Origin: Nonomuraea gerenzanensis
GTDB taxonomy: Bacteria > Actinomycetota > Actinomycetes > Streptosporangiales > Streptosporangiaceae
Length of the DNA: 64,000 bases
Reading direction: 5' to 3'
Assembly (NCBI RefSeq): GCF_020215645.1
Contig: NZ_CP084058.1
Location: 11,028,501 to 11,092,500 of the forward strand
Both the position numbers and the translations under genes were made by a program. Numbering within the stretch: position 1 is the stretch's first letter; every line of letters starts with the position of its first letter. Shown one piece after another: positions 1 through 8,397 of the stretch. Under the pieces are notes generated by a model, which saw only the letters and a list, made by a program, of their open reading frames with translations, was not told the DNA's origin and searched no databases.

Positions 1-59
1 CTGGTGCTGCGGATTTCGGACATCATCGAGACACCGGACACCCCTGGGGCGAGCCGGCC

Positions 60-815
60 TCAGTCTCGCGTTTGCTGCAGTTGCAGCTTGCGGGCCGCCT
101 TCCGCCGTTCGGTGTCGAACGGACTCTGCGCCGCGCCGGCGCCCTGCCCGGGCTCCCCGTTCCAGGCCCGGATCTTCGCGGCCACCCGATGCAGCCGCTC
201 GTCTCCGGGCGGGACGTCGATGCTGAATCTGGACTCGTCGGGCCGATCGTCGTCGCCACCCCAGCGGACGACACCCTCGCACTCCAGGAGGACATCCCGG
301 AGCACCACGGCCTGGTGCGTGAAGAAGTTGCCCCGCGACCCCGCCGGATACCAGTCGGGGCGGATGGACACCGCCGTTCCGGAAGCGTGGTTGCCGGCCG
401 GCGACGAAGCCGAGGCGGAGCCGAGCGGCCGGTAGCCGATGACCTGGCTCTCGGCGGCCTTCAGCTCGTCGATCTCGTAGTGGAACCTGCCGAGCACGTA
501 GAGCAGAATCGTGGCCGGTTCACCGAGCCGCAGGTTCACCATGACGTCGCTGCCGCCCACCCGCCAGGGGGGCGCCCACGCATGATCCTCGGGTCGTATG
601 ATCGGCCAGCCGTTGGCGCTTGTCGGGACTTGATCCGAGGACGCCGCAAGATGCGGAGAAGTGTTCCCGTCCCGTACGGCGGCCTTCGCCGTGCCCGGTC
701 CCACGAGCACTCCGGCCAGGCCGGCGCCGATGAGCCCGAGCGAACCGCGGATGACAGCGCGGCGGCCGATGTTCTTCGTCACCTCTCGGAGGTGAGCCGT
801 GGTTTCGCCAGCCAC
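60..815 (-). CDS. Exported protein with a degenerate peptidase M15 (VanY-like) domain
   Basis: A 251-residue protein with a GTG start preceded by GAAGGGAG. Residues 19-46 look like a Tat signal (twin Arg at 19-20 and another Arg at 23, a Gly/Leu/Ala hydrophobic stretch, then an AKA-type cleavage site). The C-terminal half matches the layout of M15 D,D-carboxypeptidase-like domains: H143-x2-G146 and a late Trp-Gly-Gly-Asp segment near 185-188. Two residues that normally bind zinc or act in catalysis seem changed: Ser150 where Asp is usual, and Arg196 where the last His (Asp-x-x-His-Phe) is usual. I infer a cell-wall-binding or structural role rather than hydrolysis. It is last in a run with the DUF1906 protein and a membrane protein, 11 bp after the latter. 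Confidence 0.6.
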   Translation of the reverse strand: MAGETTAHLREVTKNIGRRAVIRGSLGLIGAGLAGVLVGPGTAKAAVRDGNTSPHLAASSDQVPTSANGWPIIRPEDHAWAPPWRVGGSDVMVNLRLGEPATILLYVLGRFHYEIDELKAAESQVIGYRPLGSASASSPAGNHASGTAVSIRPDWYPAGSRGNFFTHQAVVLRDVLLECEGVVRWGGDDDRPDESRFSIDVPPGDERLHRVAAKIRAWNGEPGQGAGAAQSPFDTERRKAARKLQLQQTRD

Positions 816-826
816 GAGGCTCCCTT

Positions 827-1210
827 CTAGGAAAAAAGGCTTCCCACGTTCCAGAGCAGCTGGAAGATGGAGGACGCCAGAGCCACCAGGACAGCGCAGA
901 GCCAGTAAGGTCGCCGCGACACCGGCGCGGAGCGGAGCACCACGATGTTCACCGCTGCCATCGCCAGGATGAAGACGACGACGAGTACGAGCCCGATGCT
1001 CAGCGCTCCGAGATAGCCGTCCTGGAACGGGATGCCGGGCGATCCGAACCCCAACCGCGCGAGCCAGTCACGAGCCACGAAGTAGGGGTAGAACAACGCG
1101 AACTGCCCGAGAAATCCGAGTACCGCGTTCAGTAGCAGGCACAGCAGGTAGGCGGCCTTCGAGGACAGCCGAGGTCCGTTTCTCCGTCCGTCCTGCCTGC
1201 TGGTACGCAT
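827..1210 (-). CDS. Small integral membrane protein
   Basis: A 127-residue protein of unknown function with a basic N-terminus (about residues 1-18) and three hydrophobic segments (roughly 19-45, 68-90 and 102-122). Its ATG directly follows the TAG stop of the upstream DUF1906 gene (TAG-ATG), so translation is probably coupled. The position between two exported cell-wall-type proteins suggests an envelope role, but no motif shows one. Confidence 0.6.
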   Translation of the reverse strand: MRTSRQDGRRNGPRLSSKAAYLLCLLLNAVLGFLGQFALFYPYFVARDWLARLGFGSPGIPFQDGYLGALSIGLVLVVVFILAMAAVNIVVLRSAPVSRRPYWLCAVLVALASSIFQLLWNVGSLFS

Positions 1211-3466
1211 CTAGACATTCCTCGCCGCACTGTTGTACTTCTCGAATATGCGATAGATGGGCAGCGTCTTCTGCCGGTACACGTCGGCCTGGGAGCTGGT
1301 GCCGTTGTATCGCTTGAGAATCAGGCCCGCTTCGTTCTCCGTGTAGTCCAACGCGGGTCTGCGCTGACCGATGTCGGCCGCGCCCCAGATGTTCACCAGC
1401 GGAATGGTGCTGACGGAATACTCGTCATCGTCCTTGAGCTGTCTCCAGACCCGCCAGACGTCGTGCCAGTCGGCCGGGTCGAGCGTGCTGTCACTGATGA
1501 TCCCCACGGACGCGCAGTGGTTTCTGGATCTGATCGCGGTGTCGGCGAAGATCTGACCGAGACCGGTACTGCTGTCGTCCTTCATGATGATCGGTGGTTG
1601 GGGCGGAGGGCCGCTCATGTTCTTCTCCCAGAGCTCGAACGCCTCACGATAGGCGTAGGTCGCCAGCACGAGGCCGTCCACCGCGGCGTCGTCGATGCGG
1701 TTGTTGCGGAGCTCCCAGAAGAGCGGGGTCTGAATGAGCGCCTTTCGCATGCCGAAGGCCCGGGAGAGCGCCGTGATCAGTGCGTCGTGCCGCAGGGTGA
1801 TGTCGAGTGACGCGGGGGTGAGGTAGAGCCAGGCGTTCTCGATCACGTTTCCCTCGGGGAGGTCACCGAGGCTCTTGATGTACGCGAGCAGTTCGGCGAG
1901 GATCGCATCCCGGCTGGCGCTGTTGAAGGGCACATCCGGCTTGGCTCCGGTGGGCACGTCGTTGAAGCTGTTCTGTCCGCTGTCCCGTCCGGAATTGATG
2001 TTGTTGTCGATCTCGATGGCGCCGTCGCCGGCTCCGATCGTGATGGTGGAGATCTGGTCGAAAGCCCAGTCGTCCGGCAGCGGAAAGCCCAGGTTACCGC
2101 TGAAACCGGTGGACATGCCCGCGACGAAGCTGGCCGTGCTGAGGCCCTCCGCGGCGACCCTGGAGCAGACGTTGCGGGGCCCGTAGATGCCGATCGCGTA
2201 CTCGCTGCCGAGCTGGTTGAACCGAGTCCGGATGGCACGGAAGTGCGGAAGGATGTTGGAGGTGACGTCACTGTCCAGGGCGTCGTAGTCGACGGCGAAG
2301 TAGATGCGGGTGCCTGGCTTGAAGCCGTAACCACGCGCCGCGTCCAGGGCGGCCGCGGCGTCGGCCGCGCCCTGGGTGGCGTTGAAGTAGGTCACCGCCC
2401 CGCCGTAGGTCTGGTAGATCGGGAAGACCCGAAGCCCCTCCTGCGCGATCACCGCCAGCTCGCCCGGCTGGATCTTCTTGTTGAGCGAGGTGTTGGGCAC
2501 GTTGGTGAGATAACGGCCGACCACCTGATAGCCGAGGCCCTTCAACGTCTGCGCACGAGCAGGCGTTATCTGAGTGACGCAGTCGGCAGCGGTTCCCCTG
2601 CGGCTCGAATCGCCCGTGCTGACGAGCAGAGAGGCCCAGGTCTGCTTGTCGCCGGTGCCGGTCGGGGCGAGCCGGGCGAAATTCTGGAAGTCGACGACCC
2701 GGGCGGTGAGGTTGGCGTCATAGGTGGCCGTGAAGGTGGTGCCCAGCCGGCGGTTGAAGATCATGGCCGCGCTGAAGAGCTGTACGAAGACCCCCGTGGA
2801 ACCCTGCGCTATCCCCCGCGCCGCCAGCCCGTTGAGTGTCTTGGGGCCGAAGATGCCGTCCGCCTCGCTGTCGCTCTGCCCCAGCTCGAACTGGCAGGCC
2901 AGCATCATCGCCTTCTGTACGTCTCGTGAGAAATGGCCGTCACACGGGATGACGAAGAAGTTCGTTCTGTTCACGTAGCGGGAGTTCATCCATTGCTGGA
3001 TCGAGCGTACCGAGGCGCTGCCATTGGCTGTCACCACATATGCGTCCATGGTGAGCAGCGCCTTGAATAACTTGGGGACCATCGCGTCCCCTGGGAAGGC
3101 GTTCTGCGTGCCGGAGTTGGCCTTGAGCTGCTGAACCGCCGCCGAGACCCTGTCGTTGTAGATGCCGTCGATCTCGCCGCCGTCGTAGCCCTTGCAGTAC
3201 AGCCCGGACTGCACGATGCGGACCAGGTTCGCCGGCGCCCCTGTGCTCCGCGTTATCGAAGGGTATTGACTGGTCAGCGTCGACAGGGTGGTGGGGCCGA
3301 AGTTGTTCGACAGCGTGGTGATGCCGAGCTGGTGCTGCAGGCAGCGGGTCAGGGCGTACATCGTCGCCCATCCGGTGATTCCGTCCTCGACTACCTTGGT
3401 GATGCCCGGCACGCTGCCGTAGGTGGTGTTGATGAAGCGTTGTGCACGCAGAACCATCTCGTCCAT
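1211..3466 (-). CDS. DUF1906 (Rv2525c-like) glycoside-hydrolase-like protein with peptidoglycan-binding-like repeats
   Basis: I place the start at ATG 3466, which has GGAG five bases upstream, rather than at a GTG 63 bases further out; this gives 751 residues. The first 270 residues hold several peptidoglycan-binding-like units (D-G-I-Y/F-N/G motifs such as 'EIDGIYND' and 'EADGIFGPKT'). The middle, about 300-500, is a DUF1906 TIM-barrel domain: 'GRYLTN', 'IFPIYQ'-type strand, 'IYFAVDYDA' and 'AIGIYGPRNVC'. The C-terminal part is of unknown fold. The family is related to GH25 lysozymes, but activity is unproven for most members. No signal peptide is evident at this start. It leads a three-gene minus-strand run with a membrane protein and an M15-like protein. 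Confidence 0.75.
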   Translation of the reverse strand: MDEMVLRAQRFINTTYGSVPGITKVVEDGITGWATMYALTRCLQHQLGITTLSNNFGPTTLSTLTSQYPSITRSTGAPANLVRIVQSGLYCKGYDGGEIDGIYNDRVSAAVQQLKANSGTQNAFPGDAMVPKLFKALLTMDAYVVTANGSASVRSIQQWMNSRYVNRTNFFVIPCDGHFSRDVQKAMMLACQFELGQSDSEADGIFGPKTLNGLAARGIAQGSTGVFVQLFSAAMIFNRRLGTTFTATYDANLTARVVDFQNFARLAPTGTGDKQTWASLLVSTGDSSRRGTAADCVTQITPARAQTLKGLGYQVVGRYLTNVPNTSLNKKIQPGELAVIAQEGLRVFPIYQTYGGAVTYFNATQGAADAAAALDAARGYGFKPGTRIYFAVDYDALDSDVTSNILPHFRAIRTRFNQLGSEYAIGIYGPRNVCSRVAAEGLSTASFVAGMSTGFSGNLGFPLPDDWAFDQISTITIGAGDGAIEIDNNINSGRDSGQNSFNDVPTGAKPDVPFNSASRDAILAELLAYIKSLGDLPEGNVIENAWLYLTPASLDITLRHDALITALSRAFGMRKALIQTPLFWELRNNRIDDAAVDGLVLATYAYREAFELWEKNMSGPPPQPPIIMKDDSSTGLGQIFADTAIRSRNHCASVGIISDSTLDPADWHDVWRVWRQLKDDDEYSVSTIPLVNIWGAADIGQRRPALDYTENEAGLILKRYNGTSSQADVYRQKTLPIYRIFEKYNSAARNV

Positions 3467-3572
3467 GTCGGCTCCAATGTCGCCTGGATGCGTACGTCTT
3501 TCCGCGCCTCCGGCCGCCACCGAGTGCACCGTGCTGCCCGGCCGGCATCGGCGTCGGGAGGCCGTGCGACCG

Positions 3573-4028
3573 TCAGAAGCAGTCCTGCCACCTGTGTGAG
3601 CTGAAGAAGTCGTTCATGCCGTAGGGCACCAGATCGTTGACCACGTACCCGCTGCCGCTGGTGTCGTAGGGAATGATCAGCCCCAGCCCGCCACCGTGGC
3701 TGTGCTCCCTGAGCACTGCCTTGCACCGGTCGTCGCCGTTGGACAGGGAGCTGGTCATGTCGTTCACGGGGGTGCCGCTGATGACGGGGGACGACCCCCA
3801 GAAGTAATAGAGGTAGTCGTTGTCGTAGCTGTCGTCCTCGTTGTAGTAGTCGTGCCGCCCGCCGACCTGATTCTCATGCTCGAAGACACATAACTCCGCG
3901 TACGTGCACCAGCCGTCGTGCTCCGCGGCCCATGCCGGGGCAGGCATGGTAAGCATCAGCTGAGCGCCCATCGCACTGCCGGCGACAACGGCCACGACTC
4001 GATTCAGTAAACGTCGGCCACGCATCAT
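3573..4028 (-). CDS. Secreted peptidase inhibitor family I36-type protein
   Basis: A 151-residue protein with a Sec signal peptide (basic start MMRGRR, hydrophobic core about residues 9-30, cleavage after 'AWA' near 34). The mature part resembles the I36/beta-gamma-crystallin-like domain common in Streptomyces relatives: a 'C-x4-LCVFE' opening, a Gly/Asp/Tyr-rich middle and four cysteines that could form two disulfides. Family members include the metalloprotease inhibitor SMPI, but inhibition here is inferred only. A CGGTATG heptamer lies 30 bp upstream (see 4058). Confidence 0.7.
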   Translation of the reverse strand: MMRGRRLLNRVVAVVAGSAMGAQLMLTMPAPAWAAEHDGWCTYAELCVFEHENQVGGRHDYYNEDDSYDNDYLYYFWGSSPVISGTPVNDMTSSLSNGDDRCKAVLREHSHGGGLGLIIPYDTSGSGYVVNDLVPYGMNDFFSSHRWQDCF

Positions 4029-4057
4029 TCTCCTCTGGGTGCAGTCGAAACTCGTGA

Positions 4058-4075
4058 CGGTATGGGCGGGATATT
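4058..4075. promoter_or_regulatory. Weak candidate SARP-type heptamer pair
   Basis: CGGTATG, four bases, then GGATATT (11-bp period), 30-47 bp upstream of the I36-type gene. The first heptamer is identical to the strong pairs at 50239, 53525 and 15431. The second matches at only 4 of 7 positions, so this may be chance. Confidence 0.25.
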
Positions 4076-4076
4076 G

Positions 4077-4985
4077 TTACGGTCGCCCGCCCTGCAGGAC
4101 GATTTCGGCGTTACGCAGGAGGGCGGCCCTGTTCCGCGCGAGTTCCTTCAGCGCGTCCGCATGCTGCTCGATCAGTTTCTGCTCGTTCGCGTTCTGCGCG
4201 GTCGACAGTGCCACGGCCTGACCCGACTGGTCCTTGCACTCCATGTCGGCGGTCGCGACCTTGCGCTCCTCGTCGGTCACCGCAGAGCCGGCTCGCCTGG
4301 CCCACCGCGGGTCGTTCCAGGCGTCCTCCGGGGTCGCGTAGCCGAATCCGCGCTGCTTCATGCACGCGCTCCAGTCGGCGACCGCCCGCAGGACCCCGGC
4401 GTCCTTCCTGGCAGGTGCCGCCGCCTCGGCCATCAGCCGCCACACGAGCAACTCGTCCGGCTGGGAGACTCCCGTCGTCAGGGTTCGGCTCGCCTCCGCG
4501 GTGCATCCGCCTTGTGGAGGTGTCTGACCACTGCTCAGGGTCACGTCACCGCCGGTCAGAGCACGGCGTTCCGCCATTGAGACGGCTCGGGCCTGGTCCG
4601 CGGTCCGGCGTTCGCCGTCGGCGGCGGCCACCTCCTCCGCGTAGCCGGTGCGCGCCGCCTGCCCGGGATCGATGTACAGATACCGGCGGCCCGAGATGAG
4701 CTCCGCGCCCTGTTCCTTGGACTCCACGGTCTTGAAGTCGGCGAAACCGAGGCGTCGCATGCAGGCGGCGACCAGGCCGGCCCGGGCGGTGGTCACCTTC
4801 TTGCGCTGCTCGGCGGTGTCGACGTACGCGGAAAGGGGCGATGCGCCGTCCACGGGTTTCGCGCTCGCGGATCGGAGTTGGACCGTGCTGACGCCACTGC
4901 CGGTGTCACTGCCACAGGCAGCGAGTCCGCATAAAAGCGTCAGGCCACCGGCCAGCACAATGGCCTTCCTGGAGAGATCGCCCAC
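4077..4985 (-). CDS. Putative lipoprotein
   Basis: The GTG at 4985 has a perfect AGGAGG seven bases upstream and directly precedes a lipoprotein signal; in-frame starts further upstream lack this. The 302-residue product has a short basic N-terminus, a hydrophobic stretch and the lipobox LAAC, so it should be lipidated and face the outside of the membrane. The mature part is rich in Ala, Arg and Glu with helical, possibly coiled-coil stretches, and has scattered Cys residues ('CMRRLGF', 'CMKQRGFGY') in two similar segments that suggest an internal repeat. I recognise no function. Confidence 0.65.
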   Translation of the reverse strand: MGDLSRKAIVLAGGLTLLCGLAACGSDTGSGVSTVQLRSASAKPVDGASPLSAYVDTAEQRKKVTTARAGLVAACMRRLGFADFKTVESKEQGAELISGRRYLYIDPGQAARTGYAEEVAAADGERRTADQARAVSMAERRALTGGDVTLSSGQTPPQGGCTAEASRTLTTGVSQPDELLVWRLMAEAAAPARKDAGVLRAVADWSACMKQRGFGYATPEDAWNDPRWARRAGSAVTDEERKVATADMECKDQSGQAVALSTAQNANEQKLIEQHADALKELARNRAALLRNAEIVLQGGRP

Positions 4986-5337
4986 GAAAGAACCTCCTGT
5001 TGTTTTGTCGCAGTGGTACGGGAGCGGGTTTTCTGGGCACGACCGACGACTGCGATGATGCGTTTTCGAGCGGGCCGCACTTCGCGTGCCACTACTTCTG
5101 ACGCGTCTCTGCGGTCGAACGCTGCTTGCGACGCTCTTCATGATGCACAACAAGATCACCTATCACAAGTATTGACGCCATTTAATGTTCGCAGTAAACG
5201 GTAATCACCGATTCCGCATACGCGTTGTGCCCGCCGATACTCGGAATGCGATCCTGTCGCCGGTCAGGCATCAGGAATGGCGCGGAGCACGGTCATGCGG
5301 AGTGGAGCGCCCTCCCGGTAGGCGCGGGCAGGGCCAC
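4986..5337. other. Intergenic region, no gene seen
   Basis: About 350 bases between the lipoprotein start and the Rrf2 stop. The part around 5140-5215 is clearly more AT-rich than its surroundings and probably holds the lipoprotein promoter. No ORF here has convincing codon bias or recognisable sequence. Confidence 0.4.
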
Positions 5338-5772
5338 TCAGCGAGGCGCCGCGAGGACGTCCTGGAGCACATCCTTCAGCGTGACGCGGGAAAGCTCGCG
5401 CCGGAGGGTCTCCTCGATGCCGTCGTAGACGCGCCGCATCGCCGGCTGGATGCCGTGACCCACCACGCATCCCGGGTCCGGGGCGGCGCGGTGCAGCGCG
5501 AACAGCGGGCCCGGCTCCACCGCCTCGTACACGTCGAGCAGCGTCATCGACTCCAGGTCGCGCGCCAGCGACCAGCCCGCACCCACCCCACGCCGGGACT
5601 CCACGAGCCCCGCCCTGCGCAGGTCGCCGAGCAGCCGCCGGATCACCACGGGGTTGGTGCTCGCGCTGGCCGCGATCTGCTCGGAGGTGGCGACCTCATG
5701 GCCCTGGCGCTGGTAGAGGCCGATCCAGGCCAGCGCGTGGGCGGCGATGGTCAACCTGCTGTTGGCGCTCAT
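5338..5772 (-). CDS. Rrf2 family transcriptional regulator
   Basis: A 144-residue protein with the Rrf2 winged-helix signature: an N-terminal helix ('LTIAAHALAWIGLY'), a recognition region with 'VVIRRLLGDLRRAGLVESRRG', and a wing followed by 'LLDVYEAVEPGPLFALH'. It has a single Cys ('DPGCVVGHGIQ') rather than the three that bind [2Fe-2S] in IscR or NsrR, so it resembles the YwnA/CymR-like branch without a cluster. It is divergent from an SDR gene, and a perfect inverted repeat lies between them (5803-5827). I infer autoregulation and control of the SDR. Confidence 0.85.
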   Translation of the reverse strand: MSANSRLTIAAHALAWIGLYQRQGHEVATSEQIAASASTNPVVIRRLLGDLRRAGLVESRRGVGAGWSLARDLESMTLLDVYEAVEPGPLFALHRAAPDPGCVVGHGIQPAMRRVYDGIEETLRRELSRVTLKDVLQDVLAAPR

Positions 5773-5802
5773 GCACTCGTTCCTCTCGGTCGCAACTCCC
5801 GA

Positions 5803-5827
5803 TGTTACGACAACGACTGTCGTAACA
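5803..5827. promoter_or_regulatory. Rrf2 operator palindrome with a second imperfect copy
   Basis: A perfect inverted repeat: TGTTACGACA, five bases, TGTCGTAACA. An imperfect relative follows at about 5833-5853 (GTTGCGACA, CAC, TGTTGTAAC; 7 of 9 pairs). Both lie in the divergent Rrf2/SDR promoter region, so this is the probable binding site of the Rrf2 protein. Confidence 0.7.
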
Positions 5828-5903
5828 GCTATAGTTGCGACACACTGTTGTAACCGTTACTGTTACGTCTGCTCGAAGCAGGTCAACCAGTGAGGTGAGA
5901 ACT

Positions 5904-6653
5904 ATGAACAAGCCGCTGACTGGCAAGGTCGCCCTGGTCACCGGAGGGTCCCGCGGGCTGGGAGCCGCGACCGTACGGCTGCTTGCCGAACAGGGCGCCG
6001 ACGTCGCGTTCACCTACGTCAGCTCCGACAAGCAGGCGCAGGCCGTCGTCGACGAGGTGCGCGGCAAGGGAGCCAAGATCGCCGCGTTCAAGTCCGACCA
6101 GGCGGAGGCGAGCCAGGCGCCGGCGCTGATCGACGACGTGGTGGCGCACTTCGGCGGCCTGGACATCCTCGTCAACAACGCGGCGATCTCGGTGAACGGT
6201 ACGGTGGACGACCCGGATGCCGACACCGCCGCGCTGGATCGCATGCACGCCACCAACTACCTCGGGGTGATCGCCCTCATCCGGGCCGCCTCCCGGGTGC
6301 TGCGCGAGGGCGGCCGCGTCATCACCGTGAGTTCCGGGCTCGGCACTCGAGCCGGTGTCCCGGGCGTGGCCGACTACGCGGCGACCAAGGCGGGGGTCGA
6401 GCGGTACACCATGGGCGTCGCCCGCGACCTCGGCCACCGCGCCATCACCGCCAACGTGGTGGAAGCCGGGCTGATGGAGGGCGGCATGGAGCCGCCGGAC
6501 CCCGAGACTCTCAAGGCCCTGCTCAGCTCGCTGTCCCTCCAGCGCATCGGGCACCCCGACGAGATCGCCGCGGCCATCGCCTTCCTGGCGAGCCCCGCTG
6601 CGTCGTACGTCACGGGCGCCGTGCTGGACGCCCACGGCGGCTACAACGCCTGA
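5904..6653 (+). CDS. SDR family NAD(P)-dependent oxidoreductase
   Basis: A 249-residue classical short-chain dehydrogenase. The ATG at 5904 follows GTGAGGTGAG. Visible motifs: cofactor loop TGGSRGLG (about 14-21), NNA strand ('LVNNAAIS'), catalytic Ser ('VSSGLG'), YAATK (Y-x3-K), and a C-terminal 'ASYVTGAVLDAHGG'. It probably uses NADPH (Ser-Arg after the glycine, acidic residue absent). Substrate unknown. The divergent Rrf2 regulator and shared operator suggest it is induced by a stress or electrophile signal. Confidence 0.88.
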   Translation: MNKPLTGKVALVTGGSRGLGAATVRLLAEQGADVAFTYVSSDKQAQAVVDEVRGKGAKIAAFKSDQAEASQAPALIDDVVAHFGGLDILVNNAAISVNGTVDDPDADTAALDRMHATNYLGVIALIRAASRVLREGGRVITVSSGLGTRAGVPGVADYAATKAGVERYTMGVARDLGHRAITANVVEAGLMEGGMEPPDPETLKALLSSLSLQRIGHPDEIAAAIAFLASPAASYVTGAVLDAHGGYNA

Positions 6654-6704
6654 GCCGTAGCGGCGGCCCGGCGACTCGGCGCACCACCGCTCGCCACGAT
6701 GCGT

Positions 6705-7538
6705 TCAGTACGGGGTGGGGATGTAACGCAGAGGCAGTTTGGGCTCCACGTAGCCGTCGGCCCGCTGGCGCCTGGGGAGGGTGAGTTCCCTGTGGGCGAG
6801 CGGCTTGTAGGGGATCTGGCTCAGCAGGTGGCTGATGATGTTGAGCCGGCCCCGCTGCTTGTCGTCGGTGCTGGCGAGATACCAGGGCGCCCAGGCGGTG
6901 TCGGTGGTGGCGAACATGGCGTCGCGGGCCCGGGAGTAGTCATACCAGCGGCTGTAGGACTTCAGGTCCATGTCCGAGAGCTTCCAGATCTTGCGCGGGT
7001 CGTGGATGCGGCTTCTCAGGCGCCGGGTCTGCTCGGCGGGGCTGACCTCCAGCCAGTACTTGAGCAGCAGGATCCCCGAGTCGACCATCGCCTTCTCGAA
7101 CGACGGCACCAGCTTCAGGAACTGCTCGGTCTCCTCCGGCTTGCAGAAGCCCATCACCCGCTCGACGCCGGCGCGGTTGTACCAGCTGCGGTCGAAGATC
7201 ACGACCTCGCCGGCGGCCGGGAAGTGGGGGACGTACCGCTGCATGTACATCTGGGACTTCTCGCGCTCGGTCGGGGCGGGCAGGGCGACGACCCGGAACA
7301 CGCGGGGGCTGACCCGCTCGGTGATCCGTTTGATCGTGCCTCCCTTGCCGGCGGTGTCCCGTCCCTCGAAGACGATGCAGACCTTGGTCCCCGTGCTCCT
7401 GACCCACTCCTGCATGGCGACCAGCTCGCCGTGCAGGCGCCGCATCTCTGCCTCATAGTCTTTGCGCTTGAGCTTCCGGGACGGGTCGGCGGGGAGCTCC
7501 GGCGCCTCCACCTGGTGCTTCTTGTTCTTCTTGGCCAT
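6705..7538 (-). CDS. ppk2: Polyphosphate kinase 2 family protein
   Basis: I start the gene at ATG 7538 (277 residues), which follows GAGAGGTGAG; an upstream in-frame start adds an Arg/Pro-rich stretch unlike the family. PPK2 enzymes transfer phosphate between polyphosphate and nucleoside mono- or diphosphates. Seen: Walker A 'FEGRDTAGKGG', Walker B/lid region 'FDRSWYNRAGVERVMGF', and 'YWLEVS' and 'WAPWYL' family motifs. A single PPK2 domain of this size fits the one-domain class. The N-terminus is Lys-rich, as is usual. It converges with the SDR. Confidence 0.9.
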   Translation of the reverse strand: MAKKNKKHQVEAPELPADPSRKLKRKDYEAEMRRLHGELVAMQEWVRSTGTKVCIVFEGRDTAGKGGTIKRITERVSPRVFRVVALPAPTEREKSQMYMQRYVPHFPAAGEVVIFDRSWYNRAGVERVMGFCKPEETEQFLKLVPSFEKAMVDSGILLLKYWLEVSPAEQTRRLRSRIHDPRKIWKLSDMDLKSYSRWYDYSRARDAMFATTDTAWAPWYLASTDDKQRGRLNIISHLLSQIPYKPLAHRELTLPRRQRADGYVEPKLPLRYIPTPY

Positions 7539-7557
7539 GTCGCTCACCTCTCGGCAC

Positions 7558-8397
7558 TCACGGTCCGCAGCTTCTGCGCCGCTGTCCCGGCCGGCCGGCC
7601 GCTGCTTCGACCGCTCTCGGCCCTGGCCAAGAGCTCGCCGGGCAGACCGCGTCAGCATGGGCCGTCGGCGTGAGGCTGTCATCCCCCGTGGCGGGGGATT
7701 CGGCGGGTGGCCCAGGCGTGCCCACACCGCCGCTCCCCCCGGGCCCGATGGCCTCGACCGGTCGGGTGTTCGCGATGAAGTCGGTGACCAGCCGGTTGAA
7801 CTCGTCGGCGTGCTCGATCATCGCCCAGTGCCCGCACCGGTTCAGCACCACCAGCCGGCTGTCCGGGATGTTGGCCAGCAGATACAGCGACGTCTCGAAC
7901 GACACGACACGGTCGTCGCGGCCGTGGATGAGCAGGGTCGGCGCCTGGATCGCCGGCAGCAGCTCCGGCTTGACCCAGCGGGGCAGCGGGGCGCCCTTCG
8001 GCAGGCCGTCCACGTGGTTGCGCAGGTGGTGGGGTCGGGCGAGTGCCGCGTCCGAGCGGGCCCGGCACAGCTCGGGGGTGGCGAAGCGGGCCCTGTCGTA
8101 GACCATGATCTCGACGAGGCGGCGCATGTTCTCCGGGCTCGCGTCGCGGTAGGTCTCGATGAGCACCTTCAGGCCCTCGGACGGGCCGCCGCCGGCGCCG
8201 AAGAGCGTGGGCATGCGGCCGACCGGCGGGCCCATGGTGACCAGGTGCGAGATACGGCCGGGGTGCTCCGTGGCCAGCCGGAGCGCGGCCTGGCCGCCCA
8301 TCGAGTTGCCGACGAACGCGGCCCGCTCGATGCCGAGGGCGTCCAGGAACTGGATGGGCGCCCGTACGTGGTCGAGCTGGCCGCGGCCGGCGGTCAC
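7558..8397 (-). pseudogene. Alpha/beta hydrolase of the meta-cleavage type, 5' end missing
   Basis: The readable protein matches the C-terminal two thirds of HsaD/BphD/MhpC hydrolases, which cleave C-C bonds of ring-fission products. Nucleophile elbow 'GNSMGG' is present, then 'LLIHGRDDRVV' (catalytic Asp) and 'CGHWAMIEHADEFN' (catalytic His). The N-terminal ~95 residues, with the HGxGPG oxyanion loop and first strands, are absent: similarity stops abruptly near 8380, where the opposite strand becomes an equally truncated TetR gene. The C-terminus also runs ~55 residues past the usual end in low-complexity sequence. I infer a deletion that removed the shared promoter region and left this gene non-functional. 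Confidence 0.75.

Noticed and set aside
3467..3529. Longer GTG start for the DUF1906 gene
   Set aside because: The ATG at 3466 has a well-placed GGAG, and the added residues are not typical of the family.
4986..5159. Longer start for the lipoprotein gene
   Set aside because: It would put 58 basic residues before the lipoprotein signal; the GTG at 4985 has a perfect AGGAGG.
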